Of a DNA stretch of 43,018 nucleotides, positions 1-9,049 are shown piece after piece. Numbering within the stretch: the stretch's first letter is position 1; each line of letters begins with the position of its first letter. A program made the position numbers and the translations under genes. Origin of the DNA: Phycisphaerae bacterium (GTDB lineage Bacteria > Planctomycetota > Phycisphaerae > UBA1845 > Fen-1342); assembly GCA_028279405.1 (NCBI GenBank), contig JANQNU010000069.1, forward strand, positions 1 to 43,018, written 5' to 3'. The notes under the pieces are model-generated. The model worked only from the letters and a program-made list of their open reading frames with translations. It was not told the DNA's origin and did no database searches.

Positions 1-225
1 CTGGTCGCCGACCGGCTATGGGTCGTGTCGGACGCAGACCTCTGGGAGACCGACTTCGCGAACGCGGAACCCCGGCGACTCGACAATGGCCTCGAGCACG
101 TGGCGCGCGACGGTCCGAAGTGGAGCCCGGGAACGACTGTGGACGTAATCGTGCGGCTGCGAACCGCGGACGGTCAGGGTCACTGGCTGCGCGCGGCGAA
201 ACAGACGATCGAGCGCACGTTCTAG
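1..225 (+). CDS. C-terminal part of an unrecognised protein (cut by window edge)
   Basis: An open frame enters from the left edge and stops at TAG 223-225, leaving about 74 residues. The reading frame is open from base 1, so the true start lies outside the window; the first internal ATG-like codon at 25 is probably not the start. The visible part is hydrophilic, with alternating hydrophobic residues (VDVIVRL) that suggest a beta strand. No motif is recognised. The next gene begins 9 bases after its stop, so it is probably the upstream member of the same operon. Function unknown. Confidence 0.55.
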   Translation: MVADRLWVVSDADLWETDFANAEPRRLDNGLEHVARDGPKWSPGTTVDVIVRLRTADGQGHWLRAAKQTIERTF

Positions 226-234
226 GGAGCCGCT

Positions 235-1032
235 GTGCCGCTATTCGTGATGACAACGGCGCTTGCGATACTCGCATCGACCGGGTCGACGACGCGCCCG
301 TCCTCCGGGCCGACACTGCAGGAGCTTCCCACGAAAGTCCGGACGGCGCTCGCAGAATCCCGCGACGGAACGCTCGACTTCGATCAACCAGGCTTCTATG
401 CAGTCATCGAACAGCTCGTTCGTGAGCCGCGGCCGCCGGGCCATCGGCAGCCGGCAACGAAGGTCGATGATTGGCGCGCGCTGGCGGAGCGACCGAACGA
501 CTACCGCGGGCAGGTGGTCCAGCTGCGCGGGACGGTCGCGCGCCGAAAAGCACCGTGGCAGCTGCTGCAGCGGCCGGCGCTTGGCTGGCTCACGCAGATC
601 GAACTGACGCACAACGATCAGCCACTCGCGTGCACGGTCATCTGCACGGAGGACGTGAGCGATGTACCGGTCGGCAGCGTCATCGACGTGACCGGATACT
701 TCGTGCTCGTGCGCGACTACCTCGACGGGAAGAACGCCCGGCGACCGGCGCTGCTCATCGCAACGCATGGTCCGGCCGCGATCCTCCAAACGCGCTCGAT
801 CGGTACCGACGAGCCGTCGAAGCTCCCCTGGCTCGTTGCGTCGATCGCGATCGGGCTGGTGGCGACGTGGGTGATTCTGCGGCGCGCCGCGCGCCCACGC
901 CAACTCGATCTGCACGCGTTGCGCGCCACGCAACCGGCGCAGGCGAGTCTGGCAGACGACTTTTTCGAGTGGGCGGATCGGGAACCGCAAACAGACACGA
1001 CCGACGCTCAAGAAACCGATGATGCCTCGTGA
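235..1032 (+). CDS. Single-pass membrane protein with OB-fold-like domain
   Basis: 265 residues starting at GTG 235, with AGGGAG just upstream. A short hydrophobic N-terminus (residues 5-16, FVMTTALAILAS) may be a signal peptide or anchor. Residues about 90-180 have the alternating strand pattern of an OB fold (YRGQVVQLRGTV, then GSVIDVTGYFVLV). A clear membrane helix spans about 198-215, followed by a basic cluster (RRAARPR) and an acidic tail. This suggests the OB-like domain is outside the cytoplasm and the tail inside. The stop overlaps the GTG start of the amidohydrolase gene (GTGA), indicating translational coupling. Exact function unknown; the OB assignment rests on strand pattern only. 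Confidence 0.75.
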   Translation: MPLFVMTTALAILASTGSTTRPSSGPTLQELPTKVRTALAESRDGTLDFDQPGFYAVIEQLVREPRPPGHRQPATKVDDWRALAERPNDYRGQVVQLRGTVARRKAPWQLLQRPALGWLTQIELTHNDQPLACTVICTEDVSDVPVGSVIDVTGYFVLVRDYLDGKNARRPALLIATHGPAAILQTRSIGTDEPSKLPWLVASIAIGLVATWVILRRAARPRQLDLHALRATQPAQASLADDFFEWADREPQTDTTDAQETDDAS

Positions 1033-2153
1033 TTATCGACGTTCACTGCCACTACATTCTAACTCAACACCGCGCTGCTGACGCTACGCGGTTTTCATTC
1101 GAGCCGCTGGGCCGCAGTGGCGTGCCGCATCTCCCGACCGATTGCGACGCCTGCATTTCGAGACGACTCGCACGCTGGCGCTTCCCGTTGTTTGCGCGGT
1201 TGCTCGGCTTGGCGCCGGCACACCCGGGCGAGGAATTCGATCGGCGCGCGGAGGCGCTGTACGCAGAACAGCTGCATGCGTCGGGCCCAATCGAACGGCA
1301 CGTATTGCTTGCGTTCGATGCGTATCACGCCCCGGACGGCACGATTCCGCCGCTGGCAGCTCGACGACGCGACCGCGGCAGTGACATGTACACGTCAAAC
1401 ACGCTGGTCCGGCAACTCTGCGAGAAACACCCGGAGCGGTTTCTGTTCGGCGCGTCGGTTCATCCGTACCGCGCAGACGCGGTCGATTGCGTCACGGCCG
1501 TGTTCGAGGCCGGCGCGTGCTTGCTAAAGTGGCTGCCCGTGCAGCAGGGAATCGGCGCCGACGATCCACGGACGATCGCGGTCTTGCGCCGTTGCGCTGC
1601 GCTGGGGTTGCCGGTGCTGGTGCATTACAACGCCGAGATGTCGCTGCCATCAAACGATTCATCGCTGATGGAACTGGCACCCTTCCTCGCAACGCTGCGC
1701 ACCTTGCGGGCGGCGGACGAAATGCCCCCCGTAATCCTGGCGCACGTGGCGACGCCGACCCCTCCCTGCGGCAAGCGGGTGATCTTCGAACAGGCGTGCG
1801 CAGCACTGCTGGATGAGTTCGCCGACGCTCCGCTATACGCGGATGTTTCGGCGCTCACCGTTTTCGGCAAGATCGGATACCTGCGCGAGATTGCGGCCCG
1901 AAGGGAACTGCACGCCAAGCTCGTTTTCGGCACGGACTTTCCGGTGCCGGTAGACCGGCTGCGTGTACGGCGCGATCTCGGTCGTGAGGCGCGGGAGATT
2001 CTGGCCGAGCCGTCGATCCCGCAGCGCGCCGCTCGTATCATGCGACACGTCGGTTATCCCGAGGCGGTCTTTCGCCAGGCGGCGGAGCTGCTGCCGAACG
2101 TCCACTATTTCAGCGACCGCGCCGCGGGTCGGTCGCGAGGTCAGCGAACATGA
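1029..2153 (+). CDS. Metal-dependent amidohydrolase (amidohydrolase_2-like)
   Basis: 374 residues from GTG 1029, which overlaps the previous stop by four bases. The start is MIIDVHCH, the N-terminal HxH metal motif (H6, H8) of TIM-barrel amidohydrolases. Further candidate ligands fall in the expected order: H199 (LVHYNAE), H239 (ILAHVATP) and D303 (FGTDFPVP). The GTDFP motif near the C-terminus is typical of the amidohydrolase_2 family, which includes decarboxylases and lactonases. Substrate cannot be told from sequence. Its ATGA overlap with the following PLP enzyme gene suggests the two act in one pathway or are at least made in fixed ratio. Confidence 0.85.
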   Translation: MIIDVHCHYILTQHRAADATRFSFEPLGRSGVPHLPTDCDACISRRLARWRFPLFARLLGLAPAHPGEEFDRRAEALYAEQLHASGPIERHVLLAFDAYHAPDGTIPPLAARRRDRGSDMYTSNTLVRQLCEKHPERFLFGASVHPYRADAVDCVTAVFEAGACLLKWLPVQQGIGADDPRTIAVLRRCAALGLPVLVHYNAEMSLPSNDSSLMELAPFLATLRTLRAADEMPPVILAHVATPTPPCGKRVIFEQACAALLDEFADAPLYADVSALTVFGKIGYLREIAARRELHAKLVFGTDFPVPVDRLRVRRDLGREAREILAEPSIPQRAARIMRHVGYPEAVFRQAAELLPNVHYFSDRAAGRSRGQRT

Positions 2154-3373
2154 CGCGTGCATACGACGAGCCGGATGCCCGGCCGAACCCCGTCCCGGCA
2201 ACCGAGCACGACGCGTTAGCGGGTATCGAGCCCGGCGCGGAAACGATCTGCTGCCACCTGGCCGACGATCGTCACCGACTGGGCGGGTCGGCGGCGACGC
2301 CGATCTTTCAAGCGTCCACGTTCGTCTATCCGGACCTCGAGGCTTTCGAGCAGCGCAAGCAACCGGGAACACCCTATTTCGAGTACACGCGCGTCGGCAA
2401 TCCGACGACCAGCGTGCTACAGGCCAAGCTCGCAAAGCTGGAGCAAGCGGAGTGGTCCTACGTGCTGTCCAGCGGAATGGCAGCGATCTGTGCCGCGCTC
2501 AACGCGTGCCTGCATACCGGGGCGCATATTGTCGTCGTCGAGCGGTGTTACTACCCTGCTGCGCGATACCTGCGCAACTACCTGCCGCGCTTCGGCGTCG
2601 ACAGCACATTCGTCGCAGGAACGAACGCGGATGACTTCATCGCGGCGCTGCGGCCCGAAACACGAGTGGTTTACCTCGAGTCGCCGACCTCGGGTGCGTT
2701 CGAGGTAGTCGACCTGCAACCGATCATTGCCGCGGCAAAAGAACGCGACATTACGGTCATTTTCGACAATTCGTGGGCCAGTCCGCTTTTCTTCAACCCG
2801 CTGGCAATCGGGTGCGACCTCGTCGTTCACAGCGCTACCAAGTTCATCGGCGGCCACAGCGACGTCGTCGCCGGGGTCGTAGCGGGGCGCAGCGAGCAGC
2901 TCGAGCGGCGGGTCTTTCGCGAAGTCGAACTGGTCGGCGGGACGATCGATCCCTTCGCGGCCTGGTTGCTGTTGCGCGGCGTTCGCACGCTGAGCGTGCG
3001 CATGGAACGTCATCAGTCGAATGCGCTCGCAGTCGCGCGGACGCTCGAAACACACTCCAAGGTGCGCCGCGTCCGACATCCGGGACTGCCCTCGCACCCC
3101 GAGCACGAGCGAGCACGCGACCTCTTCCACGGCTCCAGCAGCCTATTCGGCTTCGAACTGGTCGACCAATCGCAGGCGGCCGCCCGGCGATTCATCGATG
3201 CGCTACAGCTGTTCCACATCGGCGTAAGCTGGGGCGGGTACGAAAGCCTGGCCCTGGGAGGGACGTTCTTCAGCGCGCCAAGCGACCCGGCGCTGATCAT
3301 CCGCCTGCACGTCGGACTCGAAACCGAGGCCGACCTGATCCGAGACGTCGAGCAGGCGCTGGATAAGGTGTAG
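2150..3373 (+). CDS. Cys/Met-metabolism PLP enzyme, cystathionine beta-lyase-like
   Basis: 407 residues; ATG 2150 overlaps the preceding stop (ATGA). The protein shows the transsulfuration-family landmarks: FEYTRVGNPTT for cofactor/phosphate binding, SSGMAAI, FDNSWASP, and VVHSATKFIGGHSD with the probable Schiff-base lysine K231. The C-terminus (SWGGYESLALGG, then RLHVGLE) resembles MetC-type cystathionine beta-lyases more than gamma-synthases. The family also includes methionine gamma-lyase and O-acetylhomoserine sulfhydrylase, so the exact reaction is open. The first 25 residues are a hydrophilic extension. Last gene of the overlapping operon; cytoplasmic. Confidence 0.88.
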   Translation: MTRAYDEPDARPNPVPATEHDALAGIEPGAETICCHLADDRHRLGGSAATPIFQASTFVYPDLEAFEQRKQPGTPYFEYTRVGNPTTSVLQAKLAKLEQAEWSYVLSSGMAAICAALNACLHTGAHIVVVERCYYPAARYLRNYLPRFGVDSTFVAGTNADDFIAALRPETRVVYLESPTSGAFEVVDLQPIIAAAKERDITVIFDNSWASPLFFNPLAIGCDLVVHSATKFIGGHSDVVAGVVAGRSEQLERRVFREVELVGGTIDPFAAWLLLRGVRTLSVRMERHQSNALAVARTLETHSKVRRVRHPGLPSHPEHERARDLFHGSSSLFGFELVDQSQAAARRFIDALQLFHIGVSWGGYESLALGGTFFSAPSDPALIIRLHVGLETEADLIRDVEQALDKV

Positions 3374-3460
3374 AGGGCGCAAACCGTACAATCGACAGGC
3401 ATTGAGGGCGCAGTTATCGGGTCTTCTGAGAAAGGGGTGGGGATCGCCGGTCGCGACGGG

Positions 3461-3466
3461 TACAAT
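3461..3466 (+). promoter_or_regulatory. Candidate -10 box ahead of the subtilase gene
   Basis: TACAAT lies about 90 bases upstream of the subtilase ATG, in the 185-base gap after the PLP enzyme gene. No convincing -35 box is visible at the usual distance, so this is a weak call based on similarity to other TANAAT boxes in the window. Confidence 0.3.
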
Positions 3467-3558
3467 GTTGCCCAATCGAGACCGCTCGAACGTGGATCGA
3501 CATCGCTGGGTTCGGGCAATTCGTAACGATTCACACACCTCACGACCAGGAGTCACGC

Positions 3559-6500
3559 ATGAGGCCACTTGCCGCCACACTGGTTCTCGCGTTGTCCACA
3601 GCTGTGTGCGCCAACGACTGGGACGCATCGCAATCGATCGAAACCGCCAGCCGACACATTCTGTTGCGCTCGACTCAGGTCGACACGACCCGCTCGGCGA
3701 ATCTGGCGACGGCCGACGAGGTGACGATCGACAGCGAGCAGCACTATCTGTTGCAGTTGGACGGGCCGATGACGGATGCGCGGCGTGCGACACTGCGGGC
3801 GGCGGGCCTCGAACTGCGTGATTATCTGCCGGTCAACGCCTGGCTGGTGGCCGGGTCCACGCTGTCGCAGACCGATCTGAAGTCACTCCCGTTCGTGGTC
3901 TGGGCCGGCCCGTACGAGGAGGCCTACAAGCTCGATCCGGAGGTCGGCGCGAAGCTGGCGCCGTATCAGACCGCCGAACGAATCGAACTTGAAGCGTCGG
4001 GCCGGATGGCGGTCGTGATCACACTCTTCCGTGACAGCAACGTGGATGTCTTCGTTGACGGACTGAAGGCGGCCAGTGCTCGCGACGTACGTATGCACGA
4101 GGTCGATGGCCAGGGTTTGATCTACGCGGTGATCGCCGAGGACGGGCTTGGCAGGCTGCTGGGCGACTCGGCGGTGCAGTATGTCGAGGATGCGCCCGAA
4201 GTCACGCTGCGCAACAGCACGACGCGATGGATCGTGCAGAGCAATATGCCGAACGTGACACCGTTGTATGACAACGGACTGCACGGCGAAGGGCAGATCG
4301 TCGGCGTACTCGACAGCAACCTCGACCAGGACCACTGCTCGTTCGTGGACAACGTGCCGATCGGCCCCGAGCACCGCAAGATCATCGCATACAACGCAGA
4401 TGCGGCAGCGTTCAGCCACGGAACACACGTGTCCGGGACCGTCGCAGGCGACGACGGCACGGACGGCGACCTGCGCGGCGTCGCGTATGCAGCCAAGATC
4501 GCCTACGCCCGAACGCCCGCTTTCAACGAGAGTGCTGCGCACGCCGCCCTCACACTGCACCACTCGCAAGGTGCACGGCTGCACACGAACAGTTGGGGCG
4601 ACGATACGACGACCGCGTACAACAGCTTGTGCCGCGGGTTCGACGTGTTCCTGTACGAGAACGAAGAAAGTCTGGCGTGTCTCGCGGTGACCAACGGTTC
4701 GGTGCTCCGCAATCCGGAGAATGCCAAGAACCTGCTCGCCGTCGGAGCGTCGCGCGACACCCCGTCGCAGGAATCGCATTGCAGCGGCGGCGTTGGCCCG
4801 ACCAGCGACGGTCGCCGAAAGCCCGAGGTGTATGCCCCCGGCTGCCTGACAACGTCGGCCGCATCGAACACAACCTGCGGTACACGCTCCACGACGGGAA
4901 CGTCAATGGCCTGCCCGGCCGTCGCCGGCGTGGGAGTGCTGGTTCGACAGTACTTCACTGACGGCTACTACCCGACGGGCGCCCCGGTTCCCGATGACGG
5001 CTTCGTCCCGTCCGGCGCTCTGCTCAAGGCCGTCCTGGTAAACGCCTCGGTCGACATGACCGGAATCGCCGGCTATCCCAGCAACCTGGAGGGCTGGGGC
5101 CGGCTGATCGCGGACAACGCATTGTACTTCCCCGGCGACACGCGCACGCTCGTCATCGAAGACGTGCGGAACAGCGATGGCCTGACCACCGGCGATTCGA
5201 TCGAGTCGGCGCTCGAGGTCGTCACCAGCGCCGAACCACTGCACATCACGTTGACCTGGACGGAACCGGCCGCCACGTCCGGGGCCGCTTTCGCACAAGT
5301 CAACGATCTGGACTTGGAAGTGATCGCGCCGTCAGGCGACATCTTCCGCGGCAACGCGTTCGCAGACGGCGCCTCCATCGCGGACGGTGGACGGGATGAC
5401 CGAAACAATGTCGAGCAGGTCGTCGTACCCAACCCGGAGGTAGGCGAATGGTCGATCCAGATTCGCGCCACGGCGGTCAACGTCGGGCGACAGGGCTATG
5501 CCTCCGTCATCAGCGGCGATGTGCTCCCGCAACTTCCTGCGCTGACGATCGCGTTGCCCAACAGCGCGCCGACACTGATCGCACCGAACGAACCGACGAC
5601 CTTCGCGGTCCGCGTTCGCGCCGGAACGGAGCAGATCGTTCCGGGTTCTCCCATGGTGCACTATCGGGCCCGCGAGGGCGATCCGTTCGCGATCGTGCCG
5701 CTGGCCCCGCTTGGCGGAGAAGACTACCAGGCACTGCTGCCAGCGTTCGGCTGTAATGACACGCCGCAGTTCTTCGTGACCGCGGACGGCGACGGCGGAA
5801 CCCGCCGAACGTCGCCCCGTAACGCGCCCGAAAGCACTTACTCGGCTGAGGTCGGCGAGATCGTGACGCTCTTCGCGGATGATTTCGAGATCGACCAGGG
5901 CTGGCAGGTGATGGACGCGCCCGGACTCTCTGCCGGATCGTGGACGCGCGGCATTCCGGCCGGCGGCGGCGATCGTGGCGACCCGGCCAGCGACTTCGAC
6001 GGCTCCGGCGCCTGTTTCCTCACCGACAACGTCGACGGAAACTCCGACATCGACGACGGTACGACCGAGCTGATCTCGCCGCCAATCGACCTCGCCGGCG
6101 GCGACGCCGAGGTCCAGGTCGCTGTCTGGTACTCGAACTCCACCGGCGCCGATCCGAACAACGACCTGTTTACGGTTCACGTCTCGAACAACAACGGCCT
6201 GGACTGGATCCTGGTCGAGACGCTCGGACCGGCCGCGAGCGGTGGCTGGCAGACGCTGGGATTCCGCGTCAGCGATTTCGTGATCCCCAACGCCAACGTG
6301 CAGGTGCGGTTCGTCGCGTCAGACCTGAACAGCCCGTCCGTCGTTGAAGCGGCTATCGACGGGTTTGAGGTCAAGCGCTTCGAATGCCGCGGCAACAAAA
6401 TCCTGCTGGGCGACATGAACTGCGACGGCACGATCAGCGTCGGCGACATCAATCCGTTCGTCCTCGCACTGACCGATCCGGCCGCTTATGAAGTGTTGTT

Positions 6501-6597
6501 CCCCGACTGCAGCGTGTCCGCGGCGGACTGCAACCAAGACCGGATGCTCACCGTTGGCGACATCAACTGCTTCGTGGCACTGGTCACGGGTGAGTGA
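3559..6597 (+). CDS. Secreted subtilisin-family serine protease with C-terminal dockerin-like domain
   Basis: 1012 residues; ATG 3559 follows an AGGAG site. A signal peptide (residues 1-18, ending AVCA) precedes a probable prodomain to about 215. The S8 catalytic triad is visible: D252 (GVLDSNL), H287 (SHGTHVSGT) and S449 (GTSMACPAVAG). The aspartate motif is LDSN rather than the common DTG/DSG. Residues about 540-650 form a beta-sandwich like those after S8 domains (LTWTEP...NDLDLEV). Residues about 771-940 resemble a jelly-roll adhesion domain (FADDFEIDQGW...AIDGFEV). The end, from residue 948, is the dockerin-like tag shared with two other exported proteins here. Predicted role: extracellular or surface proteolysis. 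Confidence 0.92.
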   Translation: MRPLAATLVLALSTAVCANDWDASQSIETASRHILLRSTQVDTTRSANLATADEVTIDSEQHYLLQLDGPMTDARRATLRAAGLELRDYLPVNAWLVAGSTLSQTDLKSLPFVVWAGPYEEAYKLDPEVGAKLAPYQTAERIELEASGRMAVVITLFRDSNVDVFVDGLKAASARDVRMHEVDGQGLIYAVIAEDGLGRLLGDSAVQYVEDAPEVTLRNSTTRWIVQSNMPNVTPLYDNGLHGEGQIVGVLDSNLDQDHCSFVDNVPIGPEHRKIIAYNADAAAFSHGTHVSGTVAGDDGTDGDLRGVAYAAKIAYARTPAFNESAAHAALTLHHSQGARLHTNSWGDDTTTAYNSLCRGFDVFLYENEESLACLAVTNGSVLRNPENAKNLLAVGASRDTPSQESHCSGGVGPTSDGRRKPEVYAPGCLTTSAASNTTCGTRSTTGTSMACPAVAGVGVLVRQYFTDGYYPTGAPVPDDGFVPSGALLKAVLVNASVDMTGIAGYPSNLEGWGRLIADNALYFPGDTRTLVIEDVRNSDGLTTGDSIESALEVVTSAEPLHITLTWTEPAATSGAAFAQVNDLDLEVIAPSGDIFRGNAFADGASIADGGRDDRNNVEQVVVPNPEVGEWSIQIRATAVNVGRQGYASVISGDVLPQLPALTIALPNSAPTLIAPNEPTTFAVRVRAGTEQIVPGSPMVHYRAREGDPFAIVPLAPLGGEDYQALLPAFGCNDTPQFFVTADGDGGTRRTSPRNAPESTYSAEVGEIVTLFADDFEIDQGWQVMDAPGLSAGSWTRGIPAGGGDRGDPASDFDGSGACFLTDNVDGNSDIDDGTTELISPPIDLAGGDAEVQVAVWYSNSTGADPNNDLFTVHVSNNNGLDWILVETLGPAASGGWQTLGFRVSDFVIPNANVQVRFVASDLNSPSVVEAAIDGFEVKRFECRGNKILLGDMNCDGTISVGDINPFVLALTDPAAYEVLFPDCSVSAADCNQDRMLTVGDINCFVALVTGE

Positions 6598-6625
6598 CCC
6601 GGGCACGGGCCGAGGCGTTTCCGAT

Positions 6626-6648
6626 CCCCACCCCAAGATGGGGTGGGG
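6626..6648. repeat. Perfect hairpin CCCCACCCC / GGGGTGGGG, copy 1
   Basis: Nine-base perfect inverted repeat around a five-base AAGAT loop, 28 bases after the subtilase stop and between convergent genes. The same hairpin with the same loop recurs at 20503-20525, also just behind a gene. There is no T-run, so it is not a classical intrinsic terminator, but it could stop or protect transcripts from both sides. Confidence 0.7.
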
Positions 6649-6706
6649 CACCGGCGAATGACTCGCGCGCGTGAGCGTCAGATTGGAGCTGGCACGCGCG
6701 CTATGT

Positions 6707-7030
6707 TTAGGGAAATCCGGGCGGTTGCGTGTCGGCGGACTCGAGATCGATCATGCCGAGCGGGACACCGGACCGGCCGCCGTGAGGCGTCAGGTGATCG
6801 TTGCGATCTTCCGGGTCGTCGACGGGCAACGGAACCCGCGACGCGAGATCCTCCGCGACCGTCGAGACATTTGGCGCCAGGAACGTGTCGTCCGGCGCAT
6901 TCACACTCGGGCTGTTTCGGGATTCGCCGCCCCCCGCCGCTGTGTCAGTCGGCGGCAGCGAGGTCAGGCATCCGCCGACCCCGAGCAGCATACTCCAGCA
7001 AACGACACCACAGGTCGTCGTCGCACTCAT
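6707..7030 (-). CDS. Small lipoprotein of unknown function
   Basis: 107 residues. The start at 7030 is chosen because GGGAGGA lies seven bases upstream and because it gives a proper lipoprotein signal: a short n-region, hydrophobic WSMLLG, then the lipobox LGVGGC with the lipidated cysteine near residue 21. An in-frame upstream extension lacks both. The mature part is about 86 residues, rich in Pro, Asp, Ser and Thr, probably disordered, with no recognisable domain. It converges with the subtilase gene across the hairpin at 6626. Likely membrane-anchored on the periplasmic side. Confidence 0.65.
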   Translation of the reverse strand: MSATTTCGVVCWSMLLGVGGCLTSLPPTDTAAGGGESRNSPSVNAPDDTFLAPNVSTVAEDLASRVPLPVDDPEDRNDHLTPHGGRSGVPLGMIDLESADTQPPGFP

Positions 7031-7442
7031 GCAGTCCTCCCTTCGGGGCCCACGGTGTGCGCCCCCCAATGCCTGCGCTGCTTCGTATGCTTATAAACGA
7101 ATTGCGACTCGAAAGTTCCCGAATTTTGTCGGCACTTGCGTTACTTTGTCGAAACGGGGCGAAATTGGAGCGCGGCGGGCTACGACCTCGCCGGCAACCA
7201 GAGCGGCGCCTGTCCCGAGTGCGGAACGGACAGTTCGTCAGCACCGACGGCGCCCGCGCGTTAACAAATCATTAAGCTCAAACTTCATCGTACCTGCCGC
7301 CGACTGTCCGGCCGATGCGCATTCGTCGCCGGCGAAAAGACGCGTTTCCGCCTCAAAAAACCGCCCTTTCGTGAGCGCTATGTGAATTCGCAGTTTTTCT
7401 AACAGGACTTTTCCGCGCGACCCGATATAAAAACTTACAGAG
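7031..7442. other. Gene-free stretch between divergent small genes
   Basis: 412 bases, locally richer in A and T than the rest of the window, between the minus-strand lipoprotein and the plus-strand membrane protein, so it should hold promoters for both. A minus-strand TATAAG at 7090-7095 lies about 55 bases ahead of the lipoprotein start. A plus-strand TATAAA at 7426-7431 lies too close to ATG 7443 to be an ordinary -10 unless the transcript is nearly leaderless. No convincing ORF or RNA gene was seen. Confidence 0.4.
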
Positions 7443-7787
7443 ATGTTCACGATATCTTCACAAAACGAGCGTGCCCTTCGGATTCTGCTGGCGTTGATCG
7501 CCGTCTGGGCGATCGGCGTGATGGACCTGTTCCTGACGCACGGTCAGGCCAGTCAGCCGCACTTTAATGAACTGAATCCGTTGGCGGCCAGTTTGCTTGC
7601 GGGCCCGCTGCACCAACTTGCCGCGTTCAAGCTCGGTCTGTTGACTGCAGGCTCGCTGATTCTGCTCTCGCTCCGGAACTACTGGCAATCTGAACTGGGC
7701 GCCTGGATTCTGTTTGCCTCACATATGGCGCTCATGGGCTGGTGGGGCCTGTATCACGTCCTTCTCTTCGGCATTGTCGTGGTGTAG
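7443..7787 (+). CDS. Small integral membrane protein (DUF5658-like)
   Basis: 114 residues, ATG 7443, with only a weak ribosome-binding site. Three hydrophobic segments are evident: about 11-28 (ILLALIAVWAIGVMDLFL), 55-77 and 86-112. The pattern of an acidic D before a TH pair, then ELNPLAASLL, then FKLGLL resembles small planctomycete membrane proteins of the DUF5658 type (recalled, not searched). Function of that family is unknown. Codon use matches neighbouring genes. It stands alone, followed by repeats. Confidence 0.7.
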   Translation: MFTISSQNERALRILLALIAVWAIGVMDLFLTHGQASQPHFNELNPLAASLLAGPLHQLAAFKLGLLTAGSLILLSLRNYWQSELGAWILFASHMALMGWWGLYHVLLFGIVVV

Positions 7788-7867
7788 GCACGTCAGCTCG
7801 CACGCACGCAAACACCTCCGTATACGATGAACGATCGGCGCCGTGATGCGCAGAGCGCAGCTTGAAC

Positions 7868-7956
7868 CCCTTGCTTGCGCTCGGGGCTCGTTGTAGTCGG
7901 TGTCAGGTGCGCGCCGGGGTCCAGCGAGCCTGGAGCGCGAGCGACGGGTCAATGGC
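7868..7956. repeat. Dispersed repeat family B, copy 1
   Basis: The segment begins CTTGCGCTCGGGGCTCGTTG and ends with the roughly complementary GCGAGCCTGGAGCGCGAGCG, so it can fold into a long imperfect hairpin. Related copies lie at 12215-12283, 17791-17890 and 22921-22990, with partial copies near 35311 and 35416, always between genes. Confidence 0.6.
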
Positions 7957-7972
7957 GGGCGAGACGCCCGCC

Positions 7973-8060
7973 CCACCCTGGAGAGCGCCTTCCACCCTGG
8001 AGAGCGCCTTCCACCCTAGAGCGCCTTCCACCCTAGAGCGCCTTCCACCCTAGAGCGCCC
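7973..8060. repeat. Short tandem repeat, five units of 16-19 bases
   Basis: Units start CCACCCTGGAGAGCGCCTT (7973-7991 and 7992-8010), then a 17-base version CCACCCTAGAGCGCCTT (8011-8027, 8028-8044), then a partial unit to 8060. There are no spacers, so this is not a CRISPR array. It lies downstream of both the membrane protein gene and sodA, which converge here. The remaining bases to 8160 carry further GAGCGC-rich degenerate copies. The whole 7788-8162 gap has no gene. Confidence 0.8.
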
Positions 8061-8162
8061 GCCCTACGATGATTTCCTTGGGATCGCCCTTACTAACGAG
8101 CGCTCTGCTGAGGAGCGCCCCTACTGAGGAACGCTCTTGCCGGAGCGAGCGACGTAGGGTCA

Positions 8163-8771
8163 CTACTTGGCGGCGGTGAGTAGCTCGTTGACCTTGTCCC
8201 AATTGACGACGCTCCACCACGCCTTGACGTAGTCCGGTCGACGATTCTGGTAGTTCAGATAGTACGCGTGCTCCCAGACGTCGAGCCCGAGCAACGGCGT
8301 GTGGCCTTCCATCAACGGCGAGTCCTGATTCGGCGTGCTGATCACTTGCAATGATCCGCCTTTGGTTACGAGCCAGGCCCAGCCGCTGCCGAAACGCGTC
8401 GCAGCCGCATTCGCGAACTGCTCCTTGAACGCGTCGAATCCGCCGAACGTCTTGCTGATCGCTGCCTCGATCGCCCCGGTGGGGTTGCCGCCCTTGCCTG
8501 GCGCCATGATCTGCCAGAAGAGACTGTGGTTGGCGTGTCCGCCGGCGTTGTTGATGACGCCTTGGCGAATATTGTCCGGGACGCTGCCGATATCGCGAAG
8601 CAGCTCCTCGACCGGTTTCGCAGCGAGTTGCGGGTAGCTTTCGAGCGCCGCATTGGCCTTATCGATGTACGCCTGATGATGTTTGGTATGGTGGATCTCC
8701 ATCGTCTTGGCGTCGATGTGCGGCGCGAGAGCGTCGTATCCGTAGGGAAGTTGCGGGAGCGTGTAGGCCAT
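8163..8771 (-). CDS. sodA: Superoxide dismutase, Mn type
   Basis: 202 residues. Start 8771 is set by AGGAGG six bases upstream; the open frame runs further but the family begins at [15 protein letters not shown]. Metal ligands are H27, H82 ([10 protein letters not shown]), D164 and H168 (DVWEHAYY). G77, Q149 and the run NQDSPLM match manganese-type rather than iron-type enzymes. It converts superoxide to peroxide and oxygen, and without a signal peptide it should be cytoplasmic. It is transcribed away from the CII-like regulator gene, with a good promoter at 8818-8846. Metal choice is inferred from motifs only and cambialistic enzymes exist. Confidence 0.96.
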   Translation of the reverse strand: MAYTLPQLPYGYDALAPHIDAKTMEIHHTKHHQAYIDKANAALESYPQLAAKPVEELLRDIGSVPDNIRQGVINNAGGHANHSLFWQIMAPGKGGNPTGAIEAAISKTFGGFDAFKEQFANAAATRFGSGWAWLVTKGGSLQVISTPNQDSPLMEGHTPLLGLDVWEHAYYLNYQNRRPDYVKAWWSVVNWDKVNELLTAAK

Positions 8772-8817
8772 GAAATCCTCCTGACTGGTAAGCCGATCGA
8801 TACCTTCGTTTGGGGTG

Positions 8818-8846
8818 ATTATAGAGGCGAATCCGCTCACTGTCGG
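8818..8846 (-). promoter_or_regulatory. Candidate sodA promoter (CCGACA - 17 bases - TATAAT)
   Basis: On the minus strand a perfect TATAAT (8818-8823) follows CCGACA (8841-8846) with the ideal 17-base spacing. This would start the transcript near 8811, about 40 bases ahead of the sodA ATG. The -35 matches four of six consensus bases. It lies in the 278-base gap shared with the divergent regulator gene. Confidence 0.6.
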
Positions 8847-9049
8847 CCGGCTGCGGGTTGACGGGCCCGGTCCGCGACGGAAAATGGGCCGATAGGACGA
8901 CTCCATCGGCGTCACGCGCACGCATTGCACGGTTTGCCCGCCGCGCTCGCATGCGAGCCGCCACATGTCGAGAACGCCGTCTTGTGCCCGTGGTGGCACG
9001 TATCGGCCAGCACACAGGCGGCAAAGACCGGGCAGCAGGAGGCGAGCGC

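Noticed and set aside
6626..6648. Classical Rho-independent terminator
   Set aside because: Strong stem but no T-run on either strand, so kept only as a repeat/hairpin.
7973..8060. CRISPR array
   Set aside because: Units are directly abutting with no spacers and no cas genes are nearby.
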